From Bacillota bacterium (GTDB lineage Bacteria; Bacillota; Clostridia; Christensenellales; Aristaeellaceae): a DNA stretch of 46,675 nt. This document shows, in pieces, positions 1 to 8,335 of the stretch. The notes beneath the pieces are model-generated. The model was not told the origin of the DNA. It worked only from the letters and a program-made list of their open reading frames with translations, and made no database searches. Location: NCBI GenBank assembly GCA_023459275.1, contig JAEWVC010000093.1, positions 1-46,675 of the forward strand, given 5' to 3'. The translations under genes and the position numbers were made by a program. The stretch's first letter is position 1, and every line of letters starts with the position of its first letter.

Positions 1-12
1 ACCCCCGCCCAC

Positions 13-48
13 AAAAACCGCGGGGCCCGGCCCCCGCCCCGGGCCCCG
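13..48 (-). terminator. Rho-independent terminator of the enolase-like operon
   Basis: Read on the minus strand, a GC-only stem (CGGGGCCCGG pairing with CCGGGCCCCG) is followed by CGGTTTTTG. It lies about 30 bases beyond the stop of the enolase-like gene and would end the four-gene minus-strand operon. Confidence 0.75.
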
Positions 49-77
49 GCCTTTTATGATCTGATTTTAAAATACGT

Positions 78-1316
78 TTACCTTTCAAACAGATCCCTGT
101 CAATGTGCAGCATCCGGTTGAACTTTGCGTTGCGCTCGCCCCGCACCGGGGAACCCATCTTCATTTGCCGGGCGCCGATGGCCACGGCCAGATCGCAGTA
201 GAAATCCTCCAGTGATTCGCCGGAGCGGCAGGAGGCCGTGATATTGTACCCGTTGTCAATGGCCAGCATAGCGGTTTTGTAGGCCTCGGTGACGGTGGCA
301 ATCTGGTTAAGCTTGAAGAGCAATGTGTTGGCCGCCTTTTTGTCGATGCCAAATTGCAGCCGTTTTGCGCTGGTGGCAAACAGATCGTCACCGCAGATCA
401 TAATGCCCGGCAGGGCGGCCGTCAGACGCGCAAAATCGTCGAATTGGTCCTCCTCGAAGGCGTCCTCGATGTAGGTGAGCGGGTATTCGCGGCAGAGCTT
501 CTGATAATAAGCCAGCAGTTCATCCGTTGTGTACCGCACCCTGTCTTTGCCCAGCAGGTAGGTGCCCGTCCCTCCGTCGTACATTTCATTGGCCGCGACA
601 TCCAGACCAAGCGATACATATTTTTCAAAGCCCGCGCTTTTCGCCGCGGAGAGGATCATGTCAAAGGCTTCCGCGGTGGAATCCAGCGCGGGCGCCAGCG
701 CGCCGGCGTCCTCCAGGCAGAAGGCCACGCGCGCATGCACCAGCTTCTCCAACTCCCGCCGTATGGCGCAGAGCGCCTCAACAGAATCCGCATAGTCGGG
801 CAGCCCGTCGATGATCAGCAGATAATCTTCAAATTCTAAGCCGGAGGGCGAAAACGCTCCGCCGGAAATGACCGTTGAGGAGATCGCGGGGATCCTGCGC
901 GGCGCGAACCCGCCAAGGTAGCGGTACAGCGGCAGGCCCGTGGCCGCCGCGCCCGCCTTGGCCGCAGCCATGGAAACGGCAAGGACCGAGTTGCCGCCCA
1001 GGTTTTCCTTGCGGGCCGTTCCGTCCAGTTCGCACATGGCATCATCAATTTTTTTCTGGTCGGTCACGTCCATCCCGCGAAGCGCGCTGCAAATTTTGCC
1101 GGATACGATTTCCGCCGCCTTTTGGCAGCCGAAACCGCCGTGGCGTGTCCCGCCGTCATAAAGCTCGAAGGCCTCATATTGGCCTTTGGATGCGCCGGAC
1201 GGGGTGGAGGCCGAAACCGTCATACCGTTGGAGGTGGTCAGTACCGCTTCGACCGTGGGCTTGCCCTTTCCGTTGAGAATTTCATAGCCCTTGATGTTTT
1301 CAATCGTTACTTTCAT
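78..1316 (-). CDS. Divergent enolase-family protein
   Basis: 412 residues, near the usual enolase length (about 430). Recognisable enolase blocks in order: GKGKPTVEA (16-24), PSGASKGQYEA (39-49), the metal Asp in LGLDVAANE (D239), IEDAF (E284), GDDLFAT (D310), LFKLNQIATVTEA with catalytic-type Lys335, and MKMGSPVRG with Lys386. Several positions that are nearly invariant in true enolases differ: the SHRSGE motif reads SCRSGE (Cys363), the GDEGGF block reads EDAGAL, and the SHADN-like loop before E163 is missing. It is the last gene of an operon with a glycerate kinase and a LarA-like protein, 29 bases after the latter. In context it may turn 2-phosphoglycerate into phosphoenolpyruvate, but the substitutions allow a different phospho-sugar-acid dehydration. 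It is probably not the housekeeping enolase. Start chosen at the ATG preceded by AAAAGGAA. Confidence 0.85.
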   Translation of the reverse strand: MKVTIENIKGYEILNGKGKPTVEAVLTTSNGMTVSASTPSGASKGQYEAFELYDGGTRHGGFGCQKAAEIVSGKICSALRGMDVTDQKKIDDAMCELDGTARKENLGGNSVLAVSMAAAKAGAAATGLPLYRYLGGFAPRRIPAISSTVISGGAFSPSGLEFEDYLLIIDGLPDYADSVEALCAIRRELEKLVHARVAFCLEDAGALAPALDSTAEAFDMILSAAKSAGFEKYVSLGLDVAANEMYDGGTGTYLLGKDRVRYTTDELLAYYQKLCREYPLTYIEDAFEEDQFDDFARLTAALPGIMICGDDLFATSAKRLQFGIDKKAANTLLFKLNQIATVTEAYKTAMLAIDNGYNITASCRSGESLEDFYCDLAVAIGARQMKMGSPVRGERNAKFNRMLHIDRDLFER

Positions 1317-1345
1317 GCTTTCCTTTTACACTCCTTCGTGGGCGC

Positions 1346-2626
1346 TCAAAACAGATCGCCGTTTTCGTCAAATACCATGGGCTCCGGCTCTTCCAGGATA
1401 TCCACAAGCGGGTTTGCTCGCGCTTCGTTAAGGAGCGCTTCCGAAATCATGATTTCCTCCAGATGCATCGTGTCAAGGATGCGGACGATGCGCAGGTTCT
1501 TCTTGTCCGCGCCCAGCGCGGAGCGGACCGCCGCCTTGATGGCCATTTGCTGGTTGGGCATGACCATCGGAATCTTTGGGACCTCGGTGCCGCCGGTGGT
1601 CAAGCTGTTGGCGTAGGTGACCGTAAGATCGATCTTTTCGAAAAGGCGGCGAGTGATGATATCCATCACGCCGATGCCGTGGGCGTTCCCGTGCGACTGC
1701 TCCGTCAGGTCCAGCACGATCACCTGCCTTGCACGGCCGTCAGAGGGGATGCCGCTGGCCAGCTTGTAGGTTTTGGTCACGTTCGGGTCCACGCCCGCGC
1801 CGCTGATCTCCTTCCCGAAGTAATCGACGATGACCACATCCAAGTTTTCAAATAAGATGCGCGGCATCAGCGTGCGCGCCAGGTTCAGGTAATCAGGCTC
1901 CTGATCGATGATCTCCTGGGGCGTCAGCGCGACGATACGATAGGGCTTATCCAGTGCGTTTTCGATGGTGGCCAGGCCGAAGAGGACGTTGGCGTTTTGA
2001 AGGATCGCCCTGCCGAACATTTCGATGGATTCCCCCATCTCAAGCGCGCCGCGGCCATGCACTGTCTGCGCGCCGTACTGCTTGCCAAGGCCGATGGCCA
2101 TCATCTTGAACAGGCCGCTTTCGTATTTTCCCCGGAAACCGGTGTGGCACTTGATGCGGTTGACGACGATGATGCCGTCGGCCGCAGCGGCATATTTGTC
2201 GATATATACGGGTGTGCCGTCAGACAGCGCGCCAATGCGGGAAGTCTCCATCGTCGCGCGCACCGGCGCGCCCATCGTCTTTTCCGTAATGCCGTAGCGG
2301 GCGAGAATATCCGCCTGGCCCTGGGCGGTCGCGCCGCCGTGGCTCCCCATGGCGGGGATGATAAAGGGATCGCCGCCCAGGGACCGGACGAATGCCGCCG
2401 TTTCGCGGATCATCACATCCATGCCAAAGATACCCCGGCTTCCGGCAGTGATGCATATGGACATGCCAGGCTTGACGGCGGCGCGGATCTCTTTGCGGTC
2501 AAGCGACTGCCGCACCGCCTGGGCCACGTCCGGGACCGTTTCGCTGGGAAGCGTCTGGCGCACGCGCGCCATGCGAGGGATGGTTTCCTGCGACAGGATC
2601 TTTTCGATAATGCCATTGCCTTCCAT
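1346..2626 (-). CDS. LarA-like (DUF2088, nickel-pincer lactate racemase family) protein
   Basis: 426 residues from the ATG that follows a GGAGG site at 7-base spacing; an in-frame extension upstream would run into the preceding gene and is rejected. The N-terminal half carries the family signatures ITAGSRGI (59-66), GSHGGATAQGQ (94-104) and CHTGFRGKYESGLFKM (160-175). His96, His161, Lys174 and His190 fall at spacings close to those of LarA His108, His174, Lys184 and His200, the ligands of the nickel-pincer cofactor and catalysis; this correspondence is my inference without an alignment. Known family members interconvert 2-hydroxyacid stereoisomers. Set 25 bases after the glycerate kinase, it could epimerise C2 of glycerate or of the imported sugar acid. 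No larB, larC or larE cofactor genes are in the window, so cofactor supply would have to come from elsewhere. Confidence 0.8.
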   Translation of the reverse strand: MEGNGIIEKILSQETIPRMARVRQTLPSETVPDVAQAVRQSLDRKEIRAAVKPGMSICITAGSRGIFGMDVMIRETAAFVRSLGGDPFIIPAMGSHGGATAQGQADILARYGITEKTMGAPVRATMETSRIGALSDGTPVYIDKYAAAADGIIVVNRIKCHTGFRGKYESGLFKMMAIGLGKQYGAQTVHGRGALEMGESIEMFGRAILQNANVLFGLATIENALDKPYRIVALTPQEIIDQEPDYLNLARTLMPRILFENLDVVIVDYFGKEISGAGVDPNVTKTYKLASGIPSDGRARQVIVLDLTEQSHGNAHGIGVMDIITRRLFEKIDLTVTYANSLTTGGTEVPKIPMVMPNQQMAIKAAVRSALGADKKNLRIVRILDTMHLEEIMISEALLNEARANPLVDILEEPEPMVFDENGDLF

Positions 2627-2651
2627 GCGTATTTCCTCCGTGAGAACGGAC

Positions 2652-4121
2652 TTATGATTCCATGATGAGGATGACGCCAAGATCCAGCACGCTGATGCTG
2701 GGTGTGGCATGGACGCCGCAGCCAAGCTTCCACAGCGGTGCGGAGGCGCCATGGGTACGCAGCGCGCGGTCCAGGTCGACCCCCTGGGCCTTTGCCTCGT
2801 CCATGGTGTATCCGTCTACGATGGCGCCGCCAAGGCAGTCCGGCGCGCCGGGAACGTTCAGCCCGCCGGGGCCGTCTGTCCCATCGGTGTCCACCGCTCC
2901 GACGACGATCCGTTTGCTTCCGGCGATCTTTTGCGCGCAGGCGATGCAGTATTCCTGGTTGCGCCCGCCCACAGACTTCTCCTGCCCCACGGCCACTACG
3001 ATCTCGCCCGAGGTGATCAGCGCGCACGGCGCCTTGAAGGGATCAGCCGAGCGCTCGCAATTCAGCGCAATAGCGGAGGTGACGTAGCCAGCTTCCCGGG
3101 CTTCGGCGCACATGTATTCACAGAGCATGTGCGGTTCGTAGCCCAGTTCCCTCGCCTTTTCGAACATAGCGGGGTAGACCATGCCGTATTTGGGCGTCAG
3201 GCCGAACACGCGCGCGTTTTCCGATTCGTATTCGTCCGCCTTGACGGTTTCGTCCGCCGGGTCGGCTTTGAGGAAATGGTCCTGAATAACCTTGGGCACG
3301 CGTTCCCAGGCATCGTAGCGGCGGAATACCTCCATGGCATCGGCAAAGGTGGTGCCGTCCGCGAGGGTGGCAAGAAAGCGGTTGTTGCGCATAAAGGTCT
3401 GGTAATCCATGCGCAGCACCGGGGTGTTTGTTTTGGCGATGTCGGTGGTGACCAGGTGGATCAGGGTAGCCTTTTTGAAGAGCCTTGAAATCTTGCCGCC
3501 CTTCATCCGGTCCAGGTGTGTGCGGATACAGTTCAGGTCCTCGGTGATAATTCCCTTTTCCTGCTGCAGGATGCGGGTCAAATCCCGCATCTGATCAATG
3601 GTGACGCCTTCGATGGGCCATGTGAGCAGCGAGGAAATGCCGCTGCCTGCCAAGGTGATAACAAGGTCCCGCTCCGTAATGCCTTTGGACCATTCGTAAA
3701 TTTTTTGGCAGCCCTCGGTGCAGCAATCATCCGGGAGCGGATGGCCGGCCAGCGTCACGCCGATTTTGGAAAGGATCAGCGGATCGCCATGCTTGCCGAT
3801 GACATGCCCGCCGGTCAGCCGGTCTCCCAGCACCTCCTCCAGGCCCAGTGCCGCGCGCTGCACACCCTTGGCCGCGCCGACCACGATAATGCGGTCGTAT
3901 TTGTCAAGATCGTATACGGCGGGCCCGCTGCGGGGATCGTCCTTGAGCTCGAAGTCCGGACAGTCGAAGATCAGGGTATGGCCTTCGATCCGGGCGAGCC
4001 GCTTGATACCGATATACGGGTCGCACATGTCCATCCCTGCGCCCAGGATCTGTTCCGCATGGCTGCGCCCCATCCGGTTACCGTGACTGACGAGCATTTC
4101 GGTGTTCAGGATCCGTCCCAT
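2652..4121 (-). CDS. Glycerate 2-kinase-like protein (DUF4147 plus MOFRL)
   Basis: 489 residues. The N-terminal DUF4147 part shows VVGAAKGV (80-87), GHPLPDD (126-132), LAGSGISSLL (158-167) and IRTHLDRMKGGK (199-210). The C-terminal MOFRL part shows VAVGQEKSVGGRNQEY and VDTDGTDG. Members of this family phosphorylate D-glycerate at C2 (or related hydroxyacids) with ATP. The glycine-rich segment reads GSGIS where most members have GGGSA, so the substrate may differ. The ATG at 4121 is chosen, although in-frame TTG codons at 4127 and 4130 lie nearer the GGAGG at 4134-4138 and TTG 4127 is a real alternative. It lies 46 bases after the regulator gene and upstream of the LarA-like gene, so all four genes are probably one transcript. 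Confidence 0.85.
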   Translation of the reverse strand: MGRILNTEMLVSHGNRMGRSHAEQILGAGMDMCDPYIGIKRLARIEGHTLIFDCPDFELKDDPRSGPAVYDLDKYDRIIVVGAAKGVQRAALGLEEVLGDRLTGGHVIGKHGDPLILSKIGVTLAGHPLPDDCCTEGCQKIYEWSKGITERDLVITLAGSGISSLLTWPIEGVTIDQMRDLTRILQQEKGIITEDLNCIRTHLDRMKGGKISRLFKKATLIHLVTTDIAKTNTPVLRMDYQTFMRNNRFLATLADGTTFADAMEVFRRYDAWERVPKVIQDHFLKADPADETVKADEYESENARVFGLTPKYGMVYPAMFEKARELGYEPHMLCEYMCAEAREAGYVTSAIALNCERSADPFKAPCALITSGEIVVAVGQEKSVGGRNQEYCIACAQKIAGSKRIVVGAVDTDGTDGPGGLNVPGAPDCLGGAIVDGYTMDEAKAQGVDLDRALRTHGASAPLWKLGCGVHATPSISVLDLGVILIMES

Positions 4122-4166
4122 AGCCAACAAAAACCTCCAATCAGTTAGGGATTCAAAAGGAGCGCT

Positions 4167-5954
4167 TCAGGCAGAGCCCTCCATATTCTTCCGGATCCGC
4201 CACAGCGTGCTTCGGTTGATGCCGAGGCGTGAGGCCGTCCGGGTGGAATCCATGTTTTCCTCGCGGTAAACCTTTTCAACGATGCATTCCTTGATCTTTT
4301 CCAGCGGCTGGGTCAAGTCGATCCAGCTGGAATCCATATCCAAAACCTCGCGGTGGACAAGGGCCCAGCGGACATCGCCGGCGGTGATGTAGGGGCCGGT
4401 GGCCGATGCCACCAGGATGCGGACAGCCCGCTCCAGCTGATCCATGTTGATTTTCCATTCGTAATGCCGAAGCAGGTTCAGCGCCTCCGGCTCAAAGCCC
4501 ATCACCTGTTTGCCGAACACATCGTTGTACTGGGAAAGGAAGATGCCGGCAAAGACAGCTATCTGGTCGGGGCATTCGTTCAGGGACGGCAGATGGATGG
4601 CGGTGCCGCACAGCTTGCAGTATAGGGAATGGCGGAATTCACCGCTTTTGACCATATCCTGGATATCACAGAGCGCGGAGCTTAAAATATGATTGCGGCG
4701 GAGCAGCTTTGTGTCATCGATATAGAAGCTGAGAAGCTCCTGCATGGGCAGGGATAGCCGCTGGAGCTTTTTGAAGTAGATGGTGCATCCGGTGTCGTTC
4801 AGCGGGGAATTGGGGTTATTGAGCGTGGCATTCCAGTTTTTTTCGTTGAGAAGCTCGCAGTTCACGCGCAGAAAGGGTGCGTCCCTGTAGCTGCTGACGG
4901 AGTGGATGAAACGGACGCAGTTTTCGGTGCCGGTGCCGGTTTCGCCGTAGACAAAGACAGGGAAGGCCGCGGAGCTGTTGGTGCTTACCTGGCGGATGAG
5001 CTCCCTTGTACGGTCGTCGGCGATGAAGCGCATACCGTTGTCCGCCTTGGCATATTTATCGATTTCGATGTCCAGGAAGGCGGAGGGGATGGACCAGTTG
5101 ATGCACTGCTGGATGTAGAAGATCACGCAGTCGGGCGTGTCGGCGGGACGGATACCCACCACACGGAAAATCTGACATTTTTTCCGCATGGTAAAGCGCA
5201 GTTCGCTGTCTTCCGAAGTGGATTCAATCCGCTGCGCCAGCGCTTCCTCCAGCCCCTCGTATTCCAGGGCAAGGAAGGAAGGGTTCCGGTACAGGCATCT
5301 GCCTGCCGTATCGTATATCGCGATGGAAAGATCCGAATGGTCAAGCGCCTCCGACAGGGGCAGGCTGCGGCGGACGGAAGTCTTGAGGCTCTTAAGAAGC
5401 GTGCGGCAGCTTTCCATTGCTCCGCTGATCGTTTCCTTGCCGTAGGAGAACTGGATGGTGCGTATGCCAAGCTCGCTGGCAAAGCTGGCAGAATAGGTGT
5501 CGGTGACCACCAGCGAAAGATCCCGTTCGGATATGTCCAAAAATAGCGTGCGGGCTTCCTGATCGCCGCGCAGCTCGTACAGAGGAACGGTTTTCCCGAG
5601 GGCTTCGCAAAGGCTGCGGATCTGCGCGATGAGCGCCGGGGAGCCGGCAATGCAATACGGCGTGTGGCTCCCGTCCGCAATTTTCAGCGTCGTCAGAAGA
5701 TCGTAAACGCTGATGTCAAGGCTGACAACGGGCAAATCGACCTGGCCGCGCAGCAGGGAGGCCGCCTCGGTATATGCCAGCAGAATGTCGTAGGAAGAGG
5801 CTTTCAGCGCCCCCCGGACGGATGACAGGGCGGTGCTCTTCCCGGCTGTCAATACGGTAATGGAAAAATCAGGAAAAGTATGCGCTTCCCTTTGAAACAG
5901 GAAGCGAAGCTCTTCATAGGGAATTACGGCAAGCAGGCGTGCTGACTTTTTCAT
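4167..5954 (-). CDS. PrpR-like regulator with degenerate AAA+ domain
   Basis: 595 residues. Layout: PrpR_N-type effector domain (about 5-185), a PAS-like domain (about 200-285, YDTAGRCLYRNPSF), an AAA+ sigma-54 activator-like domain (about 310-530) and a Fis-type helix-turn-helix (TASRLGINRSTLWRIRKN, 572-589). The AAA+ part still shows the GEFRHSLYCKLC and LPSLNE blocks, but Walker A reads GETGTGTE (Thr343 in place of the essential Lys), Walker B reads GCTIYFKK (no Asp-Glu), and no GAFTGA loop is visible. It is therefore unlikely to hydrolyse ATP or remodel sigma-54 polymerase, and may act as an ordinary ligand-responsive DNA-binding regulator. It is divergent from tctC, whose promoter looks sigma-A type. 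The ATG at 5954 follows a GGAGGGGG run; an upstream ATG at 5984 lacks a ribosome site. Likely controls both flanking operons (inference). Confidence 0.8.
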   Translation of the reverse strand: MKKSARLLAVIPYEELRFLFQREAHTFPDFSITVLTAGKSTALSSVRGALKASSYDILLAYTEAASLLRGQVDLPVVSLDISVYDLLTTLKIADGSHTPYCIAGSPALIAQIRSLCEALGKTVPLYELRGDQEARTLFLDISERDLSLVVTDTYSASFASELGIRTIQFSYGKETISGAMESCRTLLKSLKTSVRRSLPLSEALDHSDLSIAIYDTAGRCLYRNPSFLALEYEGLEEALAQRIESTSEDSELRFTMRKKCQIFRVVGIRPADTPDCVIFYIQQCINWSIPSAFLDIEIDKYAKADNGMRFIADDRTRELIRQVSTNSSAAFPVFVYGETGTGTENCVRFIHSVSSYRDAPFLRVNCELLNEKNWNATLNNPNSPLNDTGCTIYFKKLQRLSLPMQELLSFYIDDTKLLRRNHILSSALCDIQDMVKSGEFRHSLYCKLCGTAIHLPSLNECPDQIAVFAGIFLSQYNDVFGKQVMGFEPEALNLLRHYEWKINMDQLERAVRILVASATGPYITAGDVRWALVHREVLDMDSSWIDLTQPLEKIKECIVEKVYREENMDSTRTASRLGINRSTLWRIRKNMEGSA

Positions 5955-6048
5955 AACGAAGACACCCCCTCCCACAGAACGCATTCATATGCTGCTTCAT
6001 CATAGTCCAGCCGGAGCATTGAATGCAATTTTATTATCGTGTTTTGTG

Positions 6049-6061
6049 TTGCAATTTGCAA
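6049..6061. promoter_or_regulatory. Tandem TTGCAA palindromes, candidate operator
   Basis: Two TTGCAA palindromes separated by one base lie in the 445-base divergent gap between the PrpR-like gene and tctC. TGCAA also recurs near 6023 and 6279. Its position suits a site for the divergently transcribed regulator; no binding data. Confidence 0.35.
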
Positions 6062-6279
6062 TATACAAGATTTTAGGAATTGGCTCTTTCAACATCCCTC
6101 TTTGCTGGAAAAAGCAAGGAAAGCAGTAAAACCATGATATTCCATCTAGGAATTGTGATAAATTGCCATATAATATGAAGAGGAATCGACAACAGGGATA
6201 AGGCCAACCGAACCAGCGCAAGAGGCGCGTAATGCCCTGCATTTGGCAGGTACAAAAAAATTGCCGGTTGTTTCATAAT

Positions 6280-6297
6280 GCAACAAGACAAATTATA
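6280..6297 (-). promoter_or_regulatory. Candidate minus-strand promoter with shared motif
   Basis: On the minus strand TATAAT (6292-6297) is followed by TTGTCTTGTTGC. The plus-strand 18-mer GCAACAAGACAAATTATA matches 14 of 18 positions of GCAACAAATACAATTATA at 12191-12208, which overlaps the -10 of the DUF1537-pdxA operon. No good -35 is visible at normal spacing, which fits an activated promoter for the regulator-kinase-larA-enolase operon. Confidence 0.4.
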
Positions 6298-6303
6298 TCT
6301 ATG

Positions 6304-6332
6304 TTGTTTTTGTGTTAGCCACACACTAGAAT
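6304..6332 (+). promoter_or_regulatory. Sigma-A type promoter of tctC
   Basis: TTGTTT (6304-6309), 17-base spacer, TAGAAT (6327-6332). The predicted start gives a leader of about 60 bases before the AAGGAGG site (6387-6393) of tctC. No -24/-12 sigma-54 promoter was found nearby. Confidence 0.6.
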
Positions 6333-6399
6333 GAAGGCATAAAATCTCCAATGAACGTACGCATCTGTCATGGAGATACAAAAATGAAGGAGGAATACC

Positions 6400-7485
6400 A
6401 TGAAGAAGCTCTTATCTGCCCTGCTTGCCGTTGCAATGGTCGCAACGATGTTTGCCGCCAGCGCCCTGGCCAGCACAACGCTTGCCACGTCTGTACTTGA
6501 GGCCGGCCGCCAGCTGACCAAAGAAGAGCTGCAGGCGTTGAAGCCCGCCGGCTTTGGCAACAAGGCCATCACCTACGTCGCTCCCTACAGCGCCGGCGGC
6601 GCCGCCGACCTGGTCGGCCGCAAGCTGGCCGCTATCGCGGGTGAGCGTTACGGCGTGGATGTGGTGGTAGAAAACATCGTAGGCGGCTCCGGCACCGTGG
6701 GCCTGATGTCCTGCCTTACCGCCCGTCCGGATGGGCATACCGTAACCATCCTGAATGCCGGCATGCTGGGCATGGTCAGCCAGGGCAACCTCCAGCTGGA
6801 CCTGCACAAGGACGTCAAGGTACTGATGAAGGAAGTCGAAGACGTGCTGGGCATCTTCGTCAAGGCTGACGGCGATGTGAACACCTGGGAAAAGTTTGTT
6901 GAGAAAATTAAGGCCAATCCGGCCGGCACCGTGACCATGGGCCTTGCGGGCACTTACTCCGCGAACCATGCCAGCGTGCTTGAAATTTCGGAGAAGCTGA
7001 CAGGCGACAAGAACGTCTTCAACATCCCGATCTATGGCGGCGCCGCCCGTTCCATCACCGAGATCATCGGCGGCCACTGCGACGCTACCTGCTGCAAGCC
7101 GGCCGACTGCATCAACCAGCTCAAGAACGGCGAAGTGGTTTGCATCGCCTATGTGGCGGACAACCGTGTGCCCGCGTTCCCGGATGTGCCCACCGTAAAA
7201 GAATATCTGCCGGATGCCACCATGTGGGGCGATCCTTCCTACATGGCCAGCTACCTGGTCACCGCGGGCGCCGTGGACGATGATGCAGCCAATTACCTGA
7301 CCCAGCTTTTCGCCAGCTGCATCATGGACGAAGCCTTCCAGGCTATGGCTACCGACAGCGGCTTCCTGGCCAGCAACCTGACCATGGGGGATGAGGCCGC
7401 GCCTGAAGTGGATAAGTTCTACGAGTCGCTGGTCGCCATGGGCGATATCTTTGTTGGCAGCGCGGAAGGCGTAAAAATGCAGTAA
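6400..7485 (+). CDS. tctC: Tripartite tricarboxylate transporter substrate-binding protein (TctC/Bug family)
   Basis: 361 residues, slightly longer than the usual 320-330. Residues 1-24 are a Sec signal peptide with cleavage expected after ASALA; there is no lipobox cysteine. Family motifs: VAPYSAGGAADLVGRKLA (compare PFAAGGPxDxxAR), VENIVGGSGTVG (compare VENRPGAGGTIG) and PAFPDVPTVKE. These proteins bind a carboxylate ligand through its carboxyl group and deliver it to TctAB. The neighbouring kinase and dehydrogenases suggest a polyhydroxy C3 or C4 acid as ligand rather than citrate. Start follows AAGGAGG by 6 bases. A strong hairpin just after the stop separates it from tctB. Confidence 0.93.
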   Translation: MKKLLSALLAVAMVATMFAASALASTTLATSVLEAGRQLTKEELQALKPAGFGNKAITYVAPYSAGGAADLVGRKLAAIAGERYGVDVVVENIVGGSGTVGLMSCLTARPDGHTVTILNAGMLGMVSQGNLQLDLHKDVKVLMKEVEDVLGIFVKADGDVNTWEKFVEKIKANPAGTVTMGLAGTYSANHASVLEISEKLTGDKNVFNIPIYGGAARSITEIIGGHCDATCCKPADCINQLKNGEVVCIAYVADNRVPAFPDVPTVKEYLPDATMWGDPSYMASYLVTAGAVDDDAANYLTQLFASCIMDEAFQAMATDSGFLASNLTMGDEAAPEVDKFYESLVAMGDIFVGSAEGVKMQ

Positions 7486-7515
7486 TGCCCGTCTGGTTAA
7501 TGTCCCAAGCCCTAC

Positions 7516-7543
7516 GCCGCGCCCCATCCCGGTGGGGCGCGGC
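7516..7543 (+). repeat. Strong hairpin between tctC and tctB
   Basis: GCCGCGCCCCA (7516-7526), six-base loop, TGGGGCGCGGC (7533-7543). It has an 11-bp stem without a U tract, so it looks more like a 3' end stabiliser or partial attenuator that raises binding-protein mRNA over the membrane genes than a full terminator. The rest of the 320-base gap shows no gene. Confidence 0.6.
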
Positions 7544-7806
7544 ACTAGCGCTCCATCCACTACAGTGCTTGTGTTTTCGCCGGCTCCTTACGCCCCTGGC
7601 TTTACCGCTCTGCGCTTGATGCGGCGCCGCAGTTCCTTGCCAGGAACGGGAACAGCCTGCCGGAATCCCGCAACTTCTGTAGCAGCCGGAACACTGGCGG
7701 CCTCATCAACGCCGTTCGGATTGTGAAATTACAGGATATGCCGCGTCATTCGCCCGCGCCCCTAAGGAGGGCAGCAGTTTTCCAACGAGAAAGGTGTTGA
7801 TCTCAC

Positions 7807-8316
7807 TTGACAAAGCAAGAAAAAGAACAAAAATTTTTTGAGATCATTGTTTCCGCTTTCTTTATGGCGTTTTCTATTTATATGCTGGTTGTGGCGTATA
7901 CCACGGAAAAGGTGACAAACACCTCGGTGGTGCTGATCAAGGCGATGACCATGCCCAAAATTGTGCTGTGGATGATGCTGGGCATCGCCGTTTTGCTGAT
8001 GCTCCAAGCCGTATCATGGTATCTGCGGAACCGGGGCAAGGGTGTTTGGCCGGAATTCAAAAAGCTGCTGCATTGGAAAGTGGCCGTATCCTTCGCGCTG
8101 GTCGTGGTCTACGCCCTTTCCTGGGAATATATCGGATTTTCCATCGCCACGTTTATTTTCTTCGCCATTGAGACCAAGCTGGTCAAGCCGGACCAGTCGA
8201 TTTTGAAAACAGTCATCATTGCCCTGCTCTTCGCGGCCGCGATGTACCTGCTGTTTGGCGTTGCTTTCAAGATGTTCTTCCCGGAGCCTATTCTTGACCT
8301 GATTATTTACGGCTGA
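7807..8316 (+). CDS. tctB: Tripartite tricarboxylate transporter small membrane subunit (TctB)
   Basis: 169 residues with four hydrophobic segments (about 13-32, 56-72, 94-115 and 120-160 as a pair), as in TctB. The start is TTG, preceded by AAAGGTG; an in-frame TGA at 7798 excludes a longer form. Nineteen bases separate it from tctA. It forms the membrane complex with TctA; little sequence conservation exists in this subunit, so the call rests on size, topology and position. Confidence 0.88.
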   Translation: MTKQEKEQKFFEIIVSAFFMAFSIYMLVVAYTTEKVTNTSVVLIKAMTMPKIVLWMMLGIAVLLMLQAVSWYLRNRGKGVWPEFKKLLHWKVAVSFALVVVYALSWEYIGFSIATFIFFAIETKLVKPDQSILKTVIIALLFAAAMYLLFGVAFKMFFPEPILDLIIYG

Positions 8317-8335
8317 TGAGGAGGGAGGGCAAAAA

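Noticed and set aside
6243..6264. TTGGCAG...TTGCC resembling a sigma-54 -24/-12 promoter upstream of tctC
   Set aside because: The GG to GC spacing is 18 bases instead of the required 10, and a well-spaced sigma-A promoter lies closer to the gene.
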